Shown here in pieces: positions 40,053 to 49,721 of a stretch of DNA of 64,000 nt. Numbering within the stretch: the stretch's first letter is position 1; the number at the start of each line of letters is the position of its first letter. The position numbers and the translations under genes were made by a program. The stretch comes from Albibacterium profundi (GTDB lineage: Bacteria; Bacteroidota; Bacteroidia; Sphingobacteriales; Sphingobacteriaceae): NCBI RefSeq assembly GCF_042159835.1, contig NZ_JBBVGT010000002.1:434001-498000 (forward strand). The letters are read 5' to 3'. The notes below the pieces were generated by a model that saw only the letters and a program-made list of their open reading frames with translations, was not told the DNA's origin and did no database searches.

Positions 40053-42899
40053 TTATAGATCAACCACAATCTCCTTACCACGATAGCGAACTTTCTGATT
40101 TATTTTCTTTTCATCGTCATAACCCGAAGCAGTTTGCGGACTTACATAGATGATATTAAATGTCCGTCCCTTCAGCATACCTTTAAATGAACCTTTTTTT
40201 TGACCGATCGTAAGTGTTTTGGCAGCATCGTTATAATCCAATGAAATCTGAATGCTTTCTCCCTTTTCGTAATCGTAGGTCAGGCCATCGTCTTCATATA
40301 GTACAAAATTTGCATCTGCACCAGCGTATACGTAAAGATCAATTTCAGAGGCAGGCTTTTCGCCGGTATATTGCAACTCAGGTCCCAACGGAATAATCGA
40401 CCCGCCGCGAACAAACAAAGGTATCCGTTCATAAGGAGCATCTGCTTCTACGTCCTTACCCCCTTCGAAATAAGAGCCATCGTAAAAATTATACCAAGAA
40501 CCGTGGGGCAGATAAACGGACCGCGATACCTTCCCTTTTTCGGTTACTGGATTCACCAAGAGCGAAGGACCAAACATGTATTGATCATCGATATTCAAAG
40601 TCTTTTCATCATCCCCATAATCCATCGCTAACCCTCTGATCATTGAGTAGTTATCATAATAGGTAGCAGCAGCTATCGAATAATTATAAGGAAGGAAGCG
40701 ATACCGAAGTTTGATGTAATATACGATGCTTTCATAAGCCGCATGCCCTTTCGGAGCTATATTAAACGGTTCACGATATGGAAATTGACCATGTGCCCTA
40801 AACATCGGCAAAAAAGCACCGTATTGATACCAACGTGTATTCATTTCTCTCCACTCTTCCAGATCGGCCCTCGCCGGCTCATAATACCTGTCCTCAACCA
40901 AAAATCCCCCGGCATCCATGGTCCAATAGGGCACTCCCGACATGGAAAAGTTAATTCCTGCTGAAATTTGGTCGCGCATATCATGCCAACGGGATGCGAT
41001 ATCGCCACTCCAAGTGGCCGAGGCATAGCGTTGCTGTCCGGCAAAAGAAGAACGGGTTAGGATAAATACCCGATTGTTCGGGTCGACGGCTCGCTGACCT
41101 TCGTAGATACCTTTCGCGTTCAATAATGGAAATGCATTGTAATACCTCACCGATGAACCTATAGCTGGTTGCATAACAGCCTTTCGTGCCTCCATGTTTA
41201 TATTTGAGTGCATATCCGGTTCACTGGCATCCATCCACCAGGCATCAACTCCTATGCTATACAGCTTCTCGTTCATCAAGTCCCAAAAGCCTTTTCTAGC
41301 TTCTGGGTTAAACGGATCGTAAAAGGTGGATGTATAACCCTTTCCTATCCAGTCCTTCCGCGCATCAGCAATGTTTCTTGAATACAACCACCCCTTGTCC
41401 CGAAAGTATGGATACACACTTGACTCTTCGTTGATTTTCGGCCATACAGATATCATGAGACGGAAGTGATCTTGGTGAAGTTTCTCGATCATCCCTTTGG
41501 GGTCTGGAAAACGCTCTTCATCAAAATCGTGACTCCCCCAGTCATGTTCTTTCCAATAGGACCAGTCCTGTACCATATTATCGATTGGAATCTCTCGCTT
41601 TCTAAATTCTGCGGCAGCGTCCAATAGTTCTTTTTGTGTTTTGTAGCGTTCGCGACTTTGCCAGAAGCCGAAAGACCATTTCGGCATAATAGGAGCTCTA
41701 CCTGTAAGACTTCTGTAGCCCGATATTACATCGTCCATATTATCTCCGGAAATAACGTAGTAATCTATCGCATCTCCAGCTTCAGAACGAAACGAAAAGG
41801 TGTTTTTTAATGAAGCTGGGATGGGTTTCTGGATCTTCAACCCTAAATATGACTCCCCTCCGGCAGGTGTCCATTCCATGCGTATCGGATATTTTTCCCC
41901 GCTTGTCATGTCGATATCTATCTCGAAAGAGCCCGCATTCCACGAAGCACGCCAGCGATCCTCAACTAGTTCTCCATTAATCCACACCTTCAAGTAACCG
42001 GCATAGTTGAAATGGAGTCTGTGTAGACCTTCATAAGGCGACTCGATTGACCCTTCATAACGAACGAAAGCATCTTGTAAGTTAATCTCTTTTGGAAATT
42101 TATGCTGATCTGATAAGTATAAATAATTAATTTGCGATTCAGGCCTAGAAAGTACAACTTTATCCAAGCTGTCTTTGTGAAAATAGTTTGCTGTAAGCCA
42201 ACCCTCCTGGCCGTCTGCACTTGTCAACTTGAGTGAAGATAAAGGCTCAAGAGGTCGCACATCACCCGCTTTTGTAATCGAATAATTATTCCATAAAATG
42301 CCATAGTTTTGATTTGAGGTAAGGAATGGCACGGCAACTTCCGTATTGTACTGAAGTAATGTAACCTGTCGTCCTCGGTAATTCATTACGCCGCTTTGAT
42401 GCTGACCCAGTCCATACAGACCCTCATTTTCGTCTATTTCAAAACCTTGGGTTATTTTATAAAATGCGTCCCCCTGGTAGGAATTTGCTATAAAAGAGTG
42501 TGAAGAACGCTTACGCTCAGTCACCAGCTCTTTGCCAAATTGGTCTTTAAACACAATGACACCCGTAGTTAAGCAAACGTTTGCATTCAAGTACCGAGTT
42601 TTAATTTTCAAGGTATCTGCCTCTTCCTCTGTTGTCCATTCAACTGCCTTTTTACGTAGCGTGTCAACAGTGATAAAATCTTCATTCCTTTCAACCCTGG
42701 GACCCTGAGTCACACGTACATGGATTATTTGTTCACTAATCGGCGTCAAGCTGATCTTCTGCTCTATCGCAGTCTGGAAAGTGTCGTCGAAATCAATATC
42801 AACTCCAGTTTTTGTCACCTGATACCGAGCGGTCTGAGCAACCGCAAAAGAAAGTGACACCAGCAATAATATAGCGAGTGAAGTAAAACGTTTTGTCAT
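40053..42899 (-). CDS. GH31 family alpha-xylosidase/alpha-glucosidase with PA14-like insert
   Basis: A 948-residue exported glycosidase with a clear signal peptide (to about residue 22, FAVAQ). Order: N-terminal beta-sandwich of GH31 (to about 230), a PA14-like insert (about 250-360, RLHFNYAGYLKVWINGELVE), catalytic barrel, and C-terminal beta-domains (DUF5110-like) to the end. The nucleophile Asp557 lies in WWMDASEPDMHS and the likely acid/base Asp633 in WSGDIASRW. The PA14 insert between the N-terminal and barrel domains is characteristic of bacterial xyloglucan alpha-xylosidases, so an exo-acting xylosidase is the favoured role. No SusC/SusD or other xyloglucan genes are in the window. Confidence 0.93.
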   Translation of the reverse strand: MTKRFTSLAILLLVSLSFAVAQTARYQVTKTGVDIDFDDTFQTAIEQKISLTPISEQIIHVRVTQGPRVERNEDFITVDTLRKKAVEWTTEEEADTLKIKTRYLNANVCLTTGVIVFKDQFGKELVTERKRSSHSFIANSYQGDAFYKITQGFEIDENEGLYGLGQHQSGVMNYRGRQVTLLQYNTEVAVPFLTSNQNYGILWNNYSITKAGDVRPLEPLSSLKLTSADGQEGWLTANYFHKDSLDKVVLSRPESQINYLYLSDQHKFPKEINLQDAFVRYEGSIESPYEGLHRLHFNYAGYLKVWINGELVEDRWRASWNAGSFEIDIDMTSGEKYPIRMEWTPAGGESYLGLKIQKPIPASLKNTFSFRSEAGDAIDYYVISGDNMDDVISGYRSLTGRAPIMPKWSFGFWQSRERYKTQKELLDAAAEFRKREIPIDNMVQDWSYWKEHDWGSHDFDEERFPDPKGMIEKLHQDHFRLMISVWPKINEESSVYPYFRDKGWLYSRNIADARKDWIGKGYTSTFYDPFNPEARKGFWDLMNEKLYSIGVDAWWMDASEPDMHSNINMEARKAVMQPAIGSSVRYYNAFPLLNAKGIYEGQRAVDPNNRVFILTRSSFAGQQRYASATWSGDIASRWHDMRDQISAGINFSMSGVPYWTMDAGGFLVEDRYYEPARADLEEWREMNTRWYQYGAFLPMFRAHGQFPYREPFNIAPKGHAAYESIVYYIKLRYRFLPYNYSIAAATYYDNYSMIRGLAMDYGDDEKTLNIDDQYMFGPSLLVNPVTEKGKVSRSVYLPHGSWYNFYDGSYFEGGKDVEADAPYERIPLFVRGGSIIPLGPELQYTGEKPASEIDLYVYAGADANFVLYEDDGLTYDYEKGESIQISLDYNDAAKTLTIGQKKGSFKGMLKGRTFNIIYVSPQTASGYDDEKKINQKVRYRGKEIVVDL

Positions 42900-43056
42900 T
42901 TTGAAAGTTTAAATGGTCAAGTCGTAAAAATAGTAAAAATGAATATTTATTCCCCATCCTAATACATTTTTTTAAATTCGCTTGTGGAAAGCACATCTTT
43001 CATCCCTACAAACCGGATCGTGATTTCCTCGTTATTATCATTAAAGCATATTCAGA

Positions 43057-43959
43057 ATGAAAAATATATACTTAAGCGACGCCGGCCCGAAAGTTTCTCC
43101 AGCGATATATGGATTCTATAGATGGAATAGCATCACAAATGTGTCTCAAACCATGGAGAAAATCGTAAATCTCTGTTTGGAGCTGGGAATTAACACCTTT
43201 GACCATGGCGACAGCTATGGTTCATATCATTGCGAAGAAGCATTTGGCAATTTAATCGGAAAAGGGACAATAAAACGCAAAGATGTTGTTTTATTCACGA
43301 AGTGTGGACGAAACCTTCCGAACGACCTTAATTCTGAAATACGGGTTCCTCATTATAATACATCGGCAGAACATATTATCAAAAGTGTTGATGGTTCACT
43401 TAAGAAGCTAAAAACCGATTATATTGATATTTTCCTCTTAGACCACTTGGATCCCATATCAGATTTAGAGCAGACCGCTCAAGCGTTGGAAAACCTTAAG
43501 CGATCCGGCAAGATCCGAAATATTGGCGTGGCAAACTTTTCTGTTTTCGAGCATCAATTGCTGGCAACATACCTCAGCACGCCTATTGTAACAAACCATG
43601 TTGAGCTGAATCTACTCAACGTTGAGGCCTTGGATAACGGCCAAGTTGACTATATCAAGCAACGTTATATGCGCCCACTAGCATCCACTCCATTAGCGGG
43701 AGGGAGAATTGCAAAAGGAGATGATCCGCAAGCGAAGCGCATCCGTAAAAAACTCGAAGAGCTTAGTCCGAAGTATCATGTAGATATCGAGTCGATAGCC
43801 GCAGCCTGGTTAATCAAATTAGGTGCATTGCCTCTGATTGGAACAACAGACGAGAATCGCATACGAAATATTGCTAATGCTTTCAGTATTGATTTAGATC
43901 ACCAGGATTGGTATGACCTGTATAATACCACGCGAGGTAAAAACGGATCAGACTTTTAA
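43057..43959 (+). CDS. Aldo/keto reductase
   Basis: A 300-residue NADPH-dependent oxidoreductase of the YdhF/AKR11-like group. Barrel motifs are LGINTFDHGDSYGSYHCEEAF (Asp and Tyr of the tetrad), VVLFTKCGRN (Lys region), KLKTDYIDIFLLDHLDP (His region) and SGKIRNIGVANFS. Length is usual. The substrate is unknown. Its last 12 bp overlap the end of the convergent trans-sulfuration gene. Confidence 0.92.
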   Translation: MKNIYLSDAGPKVSPAIYGFYRWNSITNVSQTMEKIVNLCLELGINTFDHGDSYGSYHCEEAFGNLIGKGTIKRKDVVLFTKCGRNLPNDLNSEIRVPHYNTSAEHIIKSVDGSLKKLKTDYIDIFLLDHLDPISDLEQTAQALENLKRSGKIRNIGVANFSVFEHQLLATYLSTPIVTNHVELNLLNVEALDNGQVDYIKQRYMRPLASTPLAGGRIAKGDDPQAKRIRKKLEELSPKYHVDIESIAAAWLIKLGALPLIGTTDENRIRNIANAFSIDLDHQDWYDLYNTTRGKNGSDF

Positions 43960-45015
43960 AGCAGCATCTAGGTCTTCTATAAGATCATTGATATTTTCTA
44001 AACCGACCGACACCCTGAGTAAATTTCTCGGGGTTTTGGTGTCTGGACCTTCAATCGATGCTCGGTGTTCAATAAGACTTTCTACACCTCCTAAGCTGGT
44101 TGCTTGAATAAAGATTTTCGTTGCATTGGCAACCTTCTTTGCTGCGCTCTCTCCGCTCGCGGTCGTAAATGAAAGCATACCTCCAAAACCCGGATAGAAA
44201 ACATCAGCAACTTCCTGATGTGATTTAAGAAAGGCAACTAGTTGTTTAGCATTGGCATCATGTCCTTTCATACGATAGGGCAATGTTTTAATTCCGCGTA
44301 TCGTAAGGTAGCAATCGAACGGTGATATCACGGCTCCCGAATGCTCCTGAACTGCACAAATTCGTTGCCAAAACTCGTCTTTATTACGAGTAATCAACCC
44401 ACCACCTAGGGCATCACTGTGACCGCCTAAATATTTTGTAGTGGAATGCATAACAAGATCCGCACCTAACTTAAGAGGGTTTTGAAAAACAGGTGTGGCA
44501 AAAGTGTTATCACAGCAAACTTTAATGTCTTTTGTTTTCACAAGATCGCAAATAGCAGTGATGTCGCTTAGTAGCAATAGCGGGTTTGAGGGGGTTTCGA
44601 TCCAGATTAATTTTGTATTGGATTTTAAAGCGTTCTTTACAGCCTCCAGATCAGACATATCTACAAATTCCACTTCAAGAATCCCATTATAGACCACCTT
44701 CAGCTGGTTTCTTAACCCATGGTACATGTCGACCGGAGCAATAACATGGCTTCCCGGCTCTAAAGCCTGAAAAACTGCGCTTCCAGCAGCATTGCCTGAC
44801 GAGAATGCACAGGCATCCTCCCCTCCTTCTAACAAGGTAAGTACATTTTCAAGCGCCACACGGTTGGGGTTGGATATACGAGTGTACATATAACCACTGG
44901 GGTACGCTCCTTGCGCGTCCCGTTGAAAAGTTGTAGACAATGTGAGGGGTTGGATAGCAGCACTTCCCGGCTCTATCAAATTACCAGCATGAATTGCGAT
45001 TGTTTCAATTTCCAT
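43948..45015 (-). CDS. Cystathionine gamma-synthase family PLP enzyme with shortened C-terminal domain
   Basis: A second trans-sulfuration enzyme, 355 residues. Family motifs are intact: AIHAGNLIEPGSAAIQPLTL, YTRISNPNRVALE (phosphate binding), FSSGNAAGSAVF, CDNTFATPVFQ, PLP lysine in HSTTKYLGGHSD, SLGGVESLIEH and RVSVGLENINDL. Compared with the enzyme at 4881-6020 it lacks 16 residues between FYPG and FGGMLSF, where the other has PGFEDHTRHDIAKKQMHDFGG. The reading frame is intact, so this is a deletion or a subfamily trait rather than a frameshift. Gamma-synthase, gamma-lyase or O-acylhomoserine sulfhydrylase activity cannot be separated by eye. Confidence 0.88.
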   Translation of the reverse strand: MEIETIAIHAGNLIEPGSAAIQPLTLSTTFQRDAQGAYPSGYMYTRISNPNRVALENVLTLLEGGEDACAFSSGNAAGSAVFQALEPGSHVIAPVDMYHGLRNQLKVVYNGILEVEFVDMSDLEAVKNALKSNTKLIWIETPSNPLLLLSDITAICDLVKTKDIKVCCDNTFATPVFQNPLKLGADLVMHSTTKYLGGHSDALGGGLITRNKDEFWQRICAVQEHSGAVISPFDCYLTIRGIKTLPYRMKGHDANAKQLVAFLKSHQEVADVFYPGFGGMLSFTTASGESAAKKVANATKIFIQATSLGGVESLIEHRASIEGPDTKTPRNLLRVSVGLENINDLIEDLDAALKV

Positions 45016-45112
45016 TTGTTGACTATAATAGATTCAAATGCATCCCTGCATTTTTTTATAAAATTAATAATTAAAATACAAATGCAACAAATTTTAAATA
45101 AATGAACAAAAA

Positions 45113-45140
45113 AAGAGCAGCCGCCGAAGCAGCCGCTCTT
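45113..45140 (-). terminator. Catalase gene terminator
   Basis: On the minus strand AAGAGCGGCTGC-TTCG-GCGGCTGCTCTT forms a 12-bp stem with two G-U pairs and a stable UUCG tetraloop, followed by seven T. On the plus strand the same positions are A-C mismatches, so it works only for the catalase gene. Confidence 0.9.
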
Positions 45141-45164
45141 CATTCTATTATTATTATGAAAAAA

Positions 45165-46682
45165 CTATGATTTATTAACGATAAACTGAGGATTTGCCCG
45201 GAACCAGTCGCACAGCTCTTTGGTTACAACTTTATCGATGTCCAGCCCCATAGCTTTGGCAACACCCTCCCCATACGCTGGGTCGGCAATATAGCAATGT
45301 TGAGCATGGCGGATCTTCACATACTCTTCCGCACCGTCAATAGCTCTGGCAGTATTTCCAAACAATAACTCTTGCTTTTCGGGTGTCATTAACCTGAAGA
45401 GATTTCCAGGTTGTGTATAATGGTCATTATCATCTTCATAATGATTCCAATGATCTGCATCCCCATGTAACGCCAATGGTGGTTCTTTTACTTCGGGACT
45501 TTCATTCCAAGCACCCTGACTATTTGGAGTATAATGCACTTTAGACCCATAATTACCGTCTACACGCATCGCGCCGTCTCGGTGGAAAGAATTCACAGGG
45601 CATTTGGCTTGATTTACCGGAATCTGATGATGATTCACACCTAATCTATAACGCTGCGCATCTCCATATGAGAATAAACGGCCCTGTAACATTTTATCAG
45701 GTGAGAAACCGATACCCTCAACGATGTTAGCTGGAGTAAATGCAGCTTGCTCCACTTCTGCGAAATAGTTCTCAGGATTTCTATTCAACTCAAAATAACC
45801 TACATCGATCAGTGGATATTCCCCTTTAGGCCATACTTTTGTCAGGTCGAAAGGGTTGTGATAGTGATTCTGTGCCTGTTCTTCCGTCATCACCTGAATC
45901 TTCATATTCCAACGAGGGAAGTCCCCATTTTCAATCGACTCAAACAAATCACGTTGCGCACTTTCACGATCGTGCCCAACAATTTTTGCAGCTTCATCGT
46001 CGGTTAAATTCTCAATCCCTTGTTGAGTTTGGAAATGAAACTTCACCCAAACACGCTCATTATTAGCATTGATCATACTAAACGTATGGCTTCCAAATCC
46101 ATGCATGTGACGCATTCCACGTGGAAGACCACGGTCGCTCATCACGATAGTAACTTGATGAAGCGACTCAGGGATAGACGTCCAGAAGTCCCAGTTATTT
46201 TGGGCACTTCTCATATTGGTTTTAGGATCTCTTTTAACCGCATGGTTAAGGTCGGGAAACCTAAGTGGGTCTTTGAAGAAAAACACTGGTGTATTATTCC
46301 CTACCAGATCCCAGTTTCCGTCATCCGTATAAAACTTTAACGCGAAACCTCTAATATCTCGTTCTGCATCGGCTGCTCCACGTTCACCGGCGACAGTTGA
46401 AAAACGAGCAAACAAATCGGTCTGCTTCCCTATTTCCGAGAACAAGCTTGCTTTTGTATACTGTGTGATATCATGAGTCACCGTAAATGTCCCAAATGCG
46501 CCCGACCCTTTAGCGTGCATTCTTCTTTCCGGGATCACCTCACGATCGAAATGTGCTAATTTTTCTATTAACCAAACATCTTGTAATAACACCGGACCTC
46601 TGGGACCTGCTGTCTGAGAGTTTGTGTTATCAGCAATAGGTCTTCCATTAATTGAGGTGAGCTTGTCGTTTTTCTTTTCCAT
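45165..46682 (-). CDS. katA: Monofunctional haem catalase
   Basis: A 505-residue small-subunit catalase that breaks down hydrogen peroxide. The distal His56 lies in ERRMHAKGSGAFG; the substrate channel part is TVTHDITQYTKASLFSEIGK. RFSTVAGERGAADAERDIRG is the family signature, and the proximal haem-ligand Tyr339 is in RLFSYGDAQRYRLG. NNTPVFFFKDPLRFPDLNHA gives further support. Length fits clade 3. It is divergent from the 1-Cys peroxiredoxin across a 291-bp control region, so a shared peroxide response is likely. Confidence 0.98.
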   Translation of the reverse strand: MEKKNDKLTSINGRPIADNTNSQTAGPRGPVLLQDVWLIEKLAHFDREVIPERRMHAKGSGAFGTFTVTHDITQYTKASLFSEIGKQTDLFARFSTVAGERGAADAERDIRGFALKFYTDDGNWDLVGNNTPVFFFKDPLRFPDLNHAVKRDPKTNMRSAQNNWDFWTSIPESLHQVTIVMSDRGLPRGMRHMHGFGSHTFSMINANNERVWVKFHFQTQQGIENLTDDEAAKIVGHDRESAQRDLFESIENGDFPRWNMKIQVMTEEQAQNHYHNPFDLTKVWPKGEYPLIDVGYFELNRNPENYFAEVEQAAFTPANIVEGIGFSPDKMLQGRLFSYGDAQRYRLGVNHHQIPVNQAKCPVNSFHRDGAMRVDGNYGSKVHYTPNSQGAWNESPEVKEPPLALHGDADHWNHYEDDNDHYTQPGNLFRLMTPEKQELLFGNTARAIDGAEEYVKIRHAQHCYIADPAYGEGVAKAMGLDIDKVVTKELCDWFRANPQFIVNKS

Positions 46683-46973
46683 GTCTTTAATTTTTTGGTG
46701 TGAGAAGTCATACTGAATCTTCTTAAAGATAATAAACTATTTGTTTTGTTATCAAATATAAAGAGCATTTAGCGATATAATGCATCTTTTAAAGTGATGT
46801 GCTATAATCAAAAACTATACGACAAAACGAAACTATATTCGCGATTTATAGTATTACTGGAATGGATCCTATATTATTTACGTTGGAGTGATAACATTAT
46901 TCAAAACAAATTGTATATTTGATTTATTGTCTACTAGAATTATAGTTTATTAAACGATTTAAATTTAATTGAT
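46683..46973. promoter_or_regulatory. Divergent catalase/peroxiredoxin control region
   Basis: This 291-bp AT-rich region has a TATATTTG -7-like box facing each gene: 46760-46753 (minus) for catalase and 46914-46921 (plus) for peroxiredoxin. No -33 partner of proper spacing is clear. ACTATA or its complement TATAGT occurs at 46814, 46832, 46847 and 46941; the second and third form an inverted pair with a 9-bp gap. This could be a regulator site. It does not match the canonical OxyR spacing. Confidence 0.45.
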
Positions 46974-47609
46974 ATGAGTTTACGATTAGGGGACACGGCG
47001 CCCAATTTTAAAGCCGTTACAACCGCAGGAGATATCGACTTCTACGATTATCTTGGTGATAGCTGGGGAGTCTTATTTTCTCACCCGGCGGACTATACGC
47101 CGGTGTGTACAACTGAACTGGGACGGACTGCACAATTGGATGAAGAGTTCAAAAAAAGAAACGCTAAGGTTCTAGCTGTTAGCGTTGACCCGATTGAAGA
47201 CCATCACGGCTGGGTGAAGGATATCAATGAAACCCAAAACACAGACGTTAAGTTCCCACTAATTGCGGACAAGGATCGGAAGGTTGCAGAACTTTATGAC
47301 ATGATCCATCCGAATGCGTCAGCAACAGCAACTGTACGTTCGGTATTTTTGGTCTCTCCCGACAAAAAGATACGACTTACGCTGACTTATCCTGCTGCCA
47401 CTGGTCGAAACTTTACAGAAATCTTACGTGTGCTTGACTCACTGCAGCTAACAGATGAGCATAGCGTTGCTACGCCGGTGGACTGGAACAAAGGAGACGA
47501 CGTAATCGTTTCTCCGGCAATCCCAACCGAAGAAGCAAAAAATAAATTCCCTAAGGGAGTCAAAGAAATCAAACCCTATTTACGGTATACAGCTGACCCA
47601 TCAGCCTAA
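46974..47609 (+). CDS. 1-Cys peroxiredoxin (Prx6 type)
   Basis: A 211-residue peroxidase that reduces hydrogen peroxide and lipid or alkyl peroxides. The peroxidatic Cys45 lies in HPADYTPVCTTELG with the conserved Thr42. No resolving cysteine is seen in the rest, which fits the 1-Cys/Prx6 group. Other family segments are AVSVDPIEDHHGWVKDI, VRSVFLVSPDKKIRLTLTYP and TGRNFTEILRVLDSLQL. The C-terminus has the long Prx6 extension. It faces the catalase gene across a shared control region. A bidirectional terminator follows. Confidence 0.96.
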   Translation: MSLRLGDTAPNFKAVTTAGDIDFYDYLGDSWGVLFSHPADYTPVCTTELGRTAQLDEEFKKRNAKVLAVSVDPIEDHHGWVKDINETQNTDVKFPLIADKDRKVAELYDMIHPNASATATVRSVFLVSPDKKIRLTLTYPAATGRNFTEILRVLDSLQLTDEHSVATPVDWNKGDDVIVSPAIPTEEAKNKFPKGVKEIKPYLRYTADPSA

Positions 47610-47628
47610 ACCTGTTTCTGATAAAAAC

Positions 47629-47657
47629 AAGAAAGCCCGCTTAATGCGGGCTTTCTT
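47629..47657. terminator. Bidirectional terminator after peroxiredoxin
   Basis: AAGAAAGCCCGC / GCGGGCTTTCTT, a 12-bp stem, 5-nt loop TTAAT. T-rich sequence follows on both strands, so it can serve the convergent esterase gene as well. Confidence 0.9.
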
Positions 47658-47678
47658 ATTTTGCTTTAACGATAATCC

Positions 47679-49604
47679 TTATTGTTTCGAGAATATATCC
47701 TTTATTATTCTTTCATAAGCAATTGCATGCTCCATCATTCCAATATCATTCGGATGTGAACCATCGACTGTTGAGTTGATACCCATATTAATATCTTCTG
47801 TTTTCAGCAAGTATATATTCTCCGTTCCACTGGCCTTTAACTCTGAGAAAACCTTTTCCAAGAAAGCCGTTGTTCGCTTATAACGATTATTTCTTGGCTG
47901 ATCAATTATTAGATCGGTTCCACCCCCGCTGTTCTCAACCAGCAGAATGGGAGTTGCCGGATTTTTCTCTTGCAAGGAAGCAACAGCAGCAGTTACACGT
48001 TGCCGAATGTCATCTTCAGAATAACTATCAGAGCTCAGGTTAGGAAGACAGTCGAGCACAAACAATCGAGCTTCAGTATCGCCTATGACATCAATCAATG
48101 GTTTTTCTAAGCGACCATTACCAGAAAAGCCCAGATTGATTATCGGCATATCTAATTTCCGTCCTAAAATGGATGTCCATGCCAAGCCGGGTCGAGTTGC
48201 GCATGCACCCTGAGCAATGGATGTACCATAAACAATAATCGGTGCCTGTTCATCAACGGGAATAAATGACACACCATCCGTCTCTTTAACGCCAACCTCT
48301 AACCAAGAAACCTCGTTATACAACGGTAAATAAAGGCGAAAACTTCGGTTTTCATTATGGTCTGCAGTAGGAAACGTATAGGTTATAGTGTCTTGAAATT
48401 GATATCTCCCGGGTGCCCATTCCCACTCCCCATTGTTGTTTTTTGCGTAGAGATCCACCCCACTAACACCAGTTGCCGGCATATGATTCATATCAAGTCG
48501 TTTGGTAACCTGATAACGAACAACAATCTCCTTTGCGGGTGTTCGAAACTCGATATATTCTCCGGCATTATCTTTTGACAAGTTCCAAACTGGCTTACGC
48601 ACATCTGCTTCCATACCAGCCGGTAGCCGATCGTAACCCGCGATATTTGGTAACTGTCCGTTGATAACAGTATACGACTCATCCAGTGGGTTTTTCCAAG
48701 TGATAAACGACTGCCCATCAAGCCAAGCTAAAAACAGGTCCATCCACTTCTTTTGAGATGTTGGGTTATTCATACCGAACCCGTGCCCACCTTTTTCGTA
48801 ACTCACAAATTCTACCGGCACCTGATTCGCTTTCAGGGCATCTATAAACCGAAGGCTATTTGAAATCGGCACTACTTTGTCATCTTTTGCGTGAAATATA
48901 AAGGTCGCCGGCGTGTTGCTGTCAACCTGCTTTTCATTCGAGTAGTTGAGCACCTGTGCTGAAGAAGGACTTTCTCCTATCAAGTTCTGCCGAGAGCCCA
49001 TATGTGTAATCTGAGAATCAAAACTAATAACGGGGTATGCCAACACCATAAAATCTGGTCGAAGACTCGTATTATTTGGATTAGGAATCAATGGCTCTTT
49101 GTAGTGGGTACCCAATGTAGATGCCAAATGACCACCGGCTGAAAAACCCATAATACCGATTTGGTTCTCCGCAAGCCCCCATTCTCCAGCTCGCTCGCGG
49201 ACCAGCTGAATAGCCCGCTGCGCATCTTGTAACGGGCCAATGCTTTTATCCTTCATAGTGAGGTCACTCGGCAGCCGATATTGCACAACAAAGGCAGTAA
49301 TCCCTTCCTCATTCAGTCGTTCGGCGACCTCATAACCTTCGTGGGAAACTGCTAAGATGGAATACCCTCCGCCAGGAAAGATGATAACTGATTTCCCGTT
49401 TTTCTTTTGCTCAGCTGGGAAAAAGGCTACAATTTTAGGGATTGAGACTTCGGACATGCGTGTTATACCATCATCGCCAGTCACACTCTTCTCATGAACT
49501 TGATTGACTTTTTCATTGGGAATGTCCTTATACAAATCCATCGTAGTCTGTGCCATTAACGGCGCTTGGAACATCAACATGAGCACTAAAAGTATATTTT
49601 TCAC
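47679..49604 (-). CDS. Two-domain secreted esterase: alpha/beta-hydrolase plus SGNH hydrolase
   Basis: A 641-residue exported fusion from a GTG start chosen at 49604, which gives a clean signal peptide (MKNILLVLMLMFQAPLMAQ). A longer in-frame reading from ATG 49661 adds 19 residues before it. The first half is an alpha/beta-hydrolase: IIFPGGGYSILAVSHEG, nucleophile Ser in GIMGFSAGGHLAST, Asp in FHAKDDKVVP, His in GGHGFGM, resembling acetylxylan esterases. The second half starts with a beta-sandwich (GVDLYAKNNNGEW) and an SGNH domain with a G-T-S in place of G-D-S (IIVYGTSIAQGACATRPG), GFSGNGRLEKP and DGSHPNDIGMM. Both sites look active. It likely removes acyl groups from plant polysaccharides. 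Confidence 0.87.
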   Translation of the reverse strand: MKNILLVLMLMFQAPLMAQTTMDLYKDIPNEKVNQVHEKSVTGDDGITRMSEVSIPKIVAFFPAEQKKNGKSVIIFPGGGYSILAVSHEGYEVAERLNEEGITAFVVQYRLPSDLTMKDKSIGPLQDAQRAIQLVRERAGEWGLAENQIGIMGFSAGGHLASTLGTHYKEPLIPNPNNTSLRPDFMVLAYPVISFDSQITHMGSRQNLIGESPSSAQVLNYSNEKQVDSNTPATFIFHAKDDKVVPISNSLRFIDALKANQVPVEFVSYEKGGHGFGMNNPTSQKKWMDLFLAWLDGQSFITWKNPLDESYTVINGQLPNIAGYDRLPAGMEADVRKPVWNLSKDNAGEYIEFRTPAKEIVVRYQVTKRLDMNHMPATGVSGVDLYAKNNNGEWEWAPGRYQFQDTITYTFPTADHNENRSFRLYLPLYNEVSWLEVGVKETDGVSFIPVDEQAPIIVYGTSIAQGACATRPGLAWTSILGRKLDMPIINLGFSGNGRLEKPLIDVIGDTEARLFVLDCLPNLSSDSYSEDDIRQRVTAAVASLQEKNPATPILLVENSGGGTDLIIDQPRNNRYKRTTAFLEKVFSELKASGTENIYLLKTEDINMGINSTVDGSHPNDIGMMEHAIAYERIIKDIFSKQ

Positions 49605-49721
49605 ATCACAATTTATTAAACAAATGAAATCGATTGCTAAGTATCCTTTTTTAAGATACATTAAAAAGTAAAAATAAGGAATGATTTTAGAAAGACGGAT
49701 AATTATTCCTTAATTTTGAGC

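Noticed and set aside
46801..46860. A canonical OxyR site (ATAG-N7-CTAT-N7-ATAG-N7-CTAT)
   Set aside because: The CTAT and ATAG words are present but their spacing does not fit, so only an unassigned hexamer pattern is reported.
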